From an uncultured Burkholderiales bacterium (GTDB lineage: Bacteria > Pseudomonadota > Gammaproteobacteria > Burkholderiales > Burkholderiaceae_C): a stretch of 9,333 nt of DNA. The DNA is taken from the NCBI GenBank assembly GCA_903871865.1, contig CAIQIL010000621.1:1-9333 (forward strand), read 5' to 3'. The number at the start of each line of letters is the position of its first letter. Within the stretch, counting starts at the first letter, position 1. A model generated the notes under the pieces. It was not told where the DNA came from. It ran no database searches and was given only the letters and a program-made list of their open reading frames with translations. Positions 7,257-9,333 of the stretch are shown one piece after another. A program made the translations under genes and the position numbers.

Positions 7257-7263
7257 AAAGGAG
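7257..7263 (+). promoter_or_regulatory. Ribosome-binding site of the TIR fragment
   Basis: AAAGGAG lies 6 nt before ATG 7270 and fixes that start over the upstream in-frame ATG at 7222. CTCCT (7243-7247) can pair with AGGAG (7259-7263), which would hide the site in a small hairpin. Confidence 0.75.
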
Positions 7264-7269
7264 ATCACC

Positions 7270-7410
7270 ATGGCCCGACGCGTTTTCTATAGCGTCCATT
7301 ACAAACCTGACAACTGGCGTGTCTCTCAGGTCCGCAACATCGGGGCCATTGAAGGGAACAAGCCCGCAACCGACAACGACTGGGAAACCGTCACCAAGGG
7401 TGAACGCTGA
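7270..7410 (+). pseudogene. N-terminal fragment of a DUF1863/ThsB-like TIR-domain protein
   Basis: The 46-codon ORF begins MARRVFYSVHYKPDNWRVSQ and continues through VRNIGAIEGNKPATDNDWETVTKG. This matches the N-terminus of DUF1863 (MTH538) TIR-domain proteins, which include the Thoeris NADase-like effector/signalling protein ThsB. In intact members the text after VTKG continues with a GDxAIKxWI-type helix and the rest of an approximately 130-residue TIR fold; here it changes to ER and a stop. The start and RBS are intact, so the break is internal and recent enough to keep the frame up to it. No catalytic part remains, so the product should be non-functional. Lower GC than the left half and defence-gene company point to an acquired, decayed island. 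Confidence 0.75.
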
Positions 7411-8071
7411 CTCACTGGAGTTGGCGCGCAGTCGTGATCGAGCTGAGTCGACTCGCGAGGACAACGCCTATCAGCGACGTGAGCTGCCAAGCCGCGATAC
7501 GGTCACTGCTTTGCGTGAGTATGCGCCTGGTGCTTCCGTAGTGATTGATGGTTTGGTGTACGAGTCAGCCGGCATCACCTTGAACTGGCATGTGCCCGCA
7601 ACTGTTGCTGACGTCTCCGAGATTCAGAACATACGTCGAGCTTGGCGCTGTCGTCATTGCGGGGCGAGCGGAACCCAAGGAACAGCAAGTTTTCACTTGG
7701 CCTGTCCGGAATGTGGATCCGACCTTGATGTGGGTAACGTCAAAGAATTCCTGATTCCTGCAGGCTTCAGTGTCGACCTCTTTGGCAAGACACATAACGA
7801 CATCACATACCAACGGTATGTTCCAGTTGAGTCACCATGGATCAGCGGCGACGGTGACGCCAACCGCGCTGACCGGGAAGTCCAGTCTTGGCTGCTCGGC
7901 CTTACAGACATGTTCTCAGTGCGACTCATGAAGGGCTCGCCGAGTTCGCTATTCCAGTGTGCGGACACGAGTTGTCTACCCAGGTGTTTGCACCCGCGAG
8001 GTAAGCCCTCTCGTCGTTGCATGAGGGCTCCCTGCTCAATTGGGAGCCCTTCACTCAGCCGAAAAACATAA
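7400..8071 (+). pseudogene. Internal fragment of a large DUF1998-type DEAD/DEAH-box helicase
   Basis: From about 7408 the frame reads LELARSRDRAESTREDNAYQ, later VTALREYAPGASVVIDGLVYESAG (7501-7572 or so), then RCRHCGASG, CPECGSDLD, and FLIPAGFSVDLFGKTHND, YVPVESPWIS. This ordered set (REYAPGxxVVVDGLVYxSAG, a CxxC...CxxC zinc ribbon, FLxPAGFxVD) is the middle-to-C-terminal part of very large SF2 helicases related to the DUF1998 group used in defence systems such as Druantia (DruE) and DISARM (DrmB). The N-terminal helicase motor and the C-terminal GxGxAxCxxCGRA region are absent. Recognisable homology ends near 7855; the remaining codons to the stop at 8071 are not helicase-like and overlap hairpins. 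An internal GTG at 7400 is available, but I judge this a dead fragment. Confidence 0.7.
8004..8050 (+). terminator. Strong hairpin with a competing alternative stem
   Basis: AGGGCTCCC (8024-8032) and GGGAGCCCT (8042-8050) form a perfect 9-bp stem with a 9-nt loop. The same left arm can instead pair upstream: AGCCCTC (8004-8010) with GAGGGCT (8023-8029). The two stems exclude each other. No T run follows, so termination would be weak. Confidence 0.45.
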
Positions 8072-8077
8072 CGCGGT

Positions 8078-8093
8078 TGGCCTAAGTAGGCCA
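8078..8093. repeat. Perfect 7-bp inverted repeat
   Basis: TGGCCTA-ag-TAGGCCA, arms of 7 bp around a 2-nt centre, typical in size of a dimeric protein binding site or a small element end. Confidence 0.5.
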
Positions 8094-8190
8094 TTCGTGT
8101 TGTCTGCGTCACTTTGTCGCGAGTTAGTGTCGCAATTCGCGCCTAATACGGCACCCTACGGCATCGTCCACCTGTAGGTGTCCTCATATG

Positions 8191-8283
8191 GTGAGAAAGC
8201 ACCCCTAAGCAAAACAAGCACTTGCACGAGACGGTGCGCATGAAGTGAGAACACCAGCACCATCATTTGAGAACGCCGGTTCT
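8191..8283. repeat. Three imperfect GTGAGAAxCxCC repeats and a hairpin
   Basis: Copies start at 8191 (gtgagaaagcacc), 8245 (gtgagaacacc) and 8267 (ttgagaacgcc); the last two are 22 bp apart, two helical turns. The third copy is part of AGAAC-gccg-GTTCT. Confidence 0.4.
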
Positions 8284-8311
8284 TCTGCGATTGACGCTGA
8301 CTGCTTGCGCT

Positions 8312-8935
8312 TCAGTTCCTAGAAGTTCTTTTGAGTTCTGCTACCCGGTCCAAGATGGCCTGACGAACCTCAGGCTCGAGGGCTGTCAGTAGAGGTGACG
8401 CTTGGCGCAGCTGCTGGCCCCGGGCTGTGAACGCCAATACTTTGCGCCAAGCGCGCGCGTCCAGAATGTGTTGCCACTCCAGCCACAGCGACGTTGTAGC
8501 TGACGGCCCCGCGGCCAGCCATCGAGCCAGTACATCCTGCGCCTGCGCGACCAACGTTGGGTCGCTTTTCGCGTGGCGGACAGCTTCTCGGTGCAACGCC
8601 AAGCTCTGCACGTCCTGCATTGCGTGTGCCGAGCGCTTAACTGCAACCGGCAGCGCCTGGGGCTCACTGCCCGCGGGGTCATCCCCGTCTGCAGAGCCGC
8701 TCTTGAAAGACAAGGTCGGCTGGAGGCCCAGCACAGACATGACTCGAAGGTAAGTGCCTATCGCGGTGCCAGGGTCTCCTTGTTCAACGCACCTGAGCGT
8801 GTTGCGCGAAATGCCAGCCCGTGCTGCAAGGTCGACGGTGCCGAGGCGGTTCGTACGTCGGTGCTGCCTCAACTGCAGGCCTAACGCCTGCAACAGCAGC
8901 TCATGCTCAACGGAAACGATATCAGGCCTGGTCAT
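8312..8935 (-). CDS. XRE-family HTH regulator, antitoxin-like
   Basis: A 207-residue DNA-binding protein. Residues about 15-72 are an XRE-type helix-turn-helix (LRQHRRTNRLGTVDLAARAG, then ISRNTLRCVEQGDPGTAIGTYLRVMSVLGL), the fold of HipB/HigA-like regulators. A polar linker (75-98) leads to an alpha-helical C-terminal domain (112-203: LHREAVRHA, ARWLAAGP, WLEWQHILDA, LRQASPLLTALEPEVRQAIL). That C-terminal domain looks like the one on XRE proteins accompanying nucleotidyltransferase-type toxins; this recall is tentative. No such toxin follows; instead a DUF4258-like gene lies 117 bp upstream on the same strand. ATG 8935 lacks a Shine-Dalgarno but sits at the expected transcription start of a good promoter. 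Probably autoregulated through the inverted repeat over that promoter. Confidence 0.85.
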   Translation of the reverse strand: MTRPDIVSVEHELLLQALGLQLRQHRRTNRLGTVDLAARAGISRNTLRCVEQGDPGTAIGTYLRVMSVLGLQPTLSFKSGSADGDDPAGSEPQALPVAVKRSAHAMQDVQSLALHREAVRHAKSDPTLVAQAQDVLARWLAAGPSATTSLWLEWQHILDARAWRKVLAFTARGQQLRQASPLLTALEPEVRQAILDRVAELKRTSRN

Positions 8936-8971
8936 TTGGGCATTTTATTACCTAATTGTTTGATGCCAAAT
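8934..8971. promoter_or_regulatory. Inverted repeat overlapping the XRE promoter, candidate operator
   Basis: ATTTGGGCAT (8934-8943) and ATGCCAAAT (8963-8971) are inverted copies except for one extra G in the left arm. The right arm covers the -35 and the left arm covers the -10 end and start codon, as expected for an autorepressor site. Confidence 0.45.
8941..8969 (-). promoter_or_regulatory. Sigma70-like promoter of the XRE gene predicting a leaderless mRNA
   Basis: On the minus strand TTGGCA (8969-8964, one mismatch to TTGACA) is followed after 16 nt (8963-8948) by TAAAAT (8947-8942, one mismatch to TATAAT). Transcription would begin about 7 nt on, at or within a base or two of the ATG at 8935, which explains the absence of an RBS. 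Confidence 0.6.
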
Positions 8972-9052
8972 CAGGGCTGTTCCGCCCTGCGGCTTCATCT
9001 ACGGTCAACGCCAGCAGCGACAAAAAGGCAAGGCGAAACCACTCGATTCAGT

Positions 9053-9333
9053 TCACTTTATTCTTTTGTTGCGCCGCCAAACATGTTTGGCTGTAATTAC
9101 CTTAGAGCATTGCTCAGCACAAACCACGATGCGCAGATTTTTCTTCTTTTCAACCTCTTGGATAAGCTGCGTACAAACTTGGGCCTTGACCATTCTTTCT
9201 ATACTTCTTCTAGAGAAATAAAGTACAAGCCCGCCACGGTGATCATAAGCACGGTCCGCAAAGCAACTTGCCAGCGAAACAATTTCAGCAGACACCCCGC
9301 GCTGCGGCATTCTTTCATGACTGGCATGCTTGG
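9053..9333 (-). CDS. DUF4258-like small protein, 5' end beyond the window
   Basis: The frame is open from the window edge to the TGA at 9055-9053 (at least 93 residues). It begins KHASHERMPQRGVSAEIV, matching the HAxERMxQRGIS opening of the DUF4258 family, has a beta-like GGLVLYFSRR segment, and ends LRIVVCAEQCSKVITAKHV, matching the family's closing (v)(v)xxxxxxVITVxxV strands. DUF4258 proteins are small, RelE-like in appearance and often sit beside XRE or other antitoxin-like genes; biochemical roles are mostly unknown. The usual start precedes the KHA, so the window edge probably removes only a few residues; the ATG at 9310 is internal to the motif and unlikely. The AT-rich composition differs from the neighbouring regulator. 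Confidence 0.6.
   Translation of the reverse strand, partial: KHASHERMPQRGVSAEIVSLASCFADRAYDHRGGLVLYFSRRSIERMVKAQVCTQLIQEVEKKKNLRIVVCAEQCSKVITAKHVWRRNKRIK

Larger units (their letters stand above)
7053..7269. other. Gene-free spacer with hairpins and leader of the TIR fragment
   Basis: AT-rich by comparison with its surroundings. I see no convincing ORF in either direction. It holds the terminator-like hairpin at 7060-7104, the long palindrome at 7106-7131, a weak promoter-like pair (TTGCAT 7122-7127, 17-nt spacer, TATCTA 7145-7150) facing the TIR gene, and an RBS leader at 7243-7263. Confidence 0.5.
8072..8311. other. Gene-free stretch with several short inverted and direct repeats
   Basis: I see no plausible ORF. 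It contains the 7-bp inverted repeat at 8078-8093, two GTCGC copies in similar contexts (near 8117 and 8131), CACCT-gt-AGGTG (8169-8180), three imperfect GTGAGAA-type repeats (8191, 8245, 8267) and AGAAC-gccg-GTTCT (8270-8283). Such clusters occur at the ends of transposable elements, but no transposase is present. Confidence 0.4.

Noticed and set aside
7693..8112. 139-codon minus-strand ORF
   Set aside because: It is antisense to the helicase fragment and hairpins, and no coherent domain is visible.
8191..8283. CRISPR array
   Set aside because: The repeats are only about 11-13 bp, imperfect and unevenly spaced, and no cas genes are present.

Overview
The window looks like a chromosomal segment of a high-GC betaproteobacterium, probably Burkholderiales/Comamonadaceae-like. 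This rests on the strong G/C bias at third codon positions in the first 5.5 kb and on the gene types there; no rRNA or tRNA confirms it. The window has two halves joined near position 5555.

Left half (1-5555), ordinary chromosomal genes, all on the + strand. In order: the 3' part of a class I/II PLP aminotransferase; overlapping it by 8 nt, a membrane-anchored TAXI-type solute-binding-like protein; a 459-bp gene-free, GC-rich, internally repetitive spacer; a secreted DUF6515-like protein; and a YccS-type FUSC-family inner-membrane protein whose extreme C-terminus runs into different DNA.

Right half (5556-9333), an accessory mosaic with lower GC and different codon use. First comes a minus-strand cluster. 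A short ORF with no recognised family (82 codons, possibly the C-terminal remnant of a larger gene) overlaps by GTGA the start of a small exported protein, which is followed by a second exported protein. Both exported proteins are unrecognised and each has two cysteines after its signal peptide. The layout resembles an effector remnant with periplasmic immunity-like partners, but that is inference. Next come + strand debris of anti-phage defence genes: the first 46 codons of a DUF1863/ThsB-like TIR protein, joined out of frame to an internal piece of a large DUF1998-type DEAD/DEAH helicase carrying a four-cysteine zinc ribbon. A hairpin-rich gene-free stretch follows. Last are two minus-strand genes: an XRE-family regulator with a promoter that predicts a leaderless mRNA and an overlapping inverted repeat, and a DUF4258-like protein cut by the window edge.

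No complete new system is intact here. The most interesting parts are the unrecognised minus-strand cluster at 5566-7052, the TIR/helicase junction at about 7400, and the DUF4258/XRE pair with its operator-like promoter.
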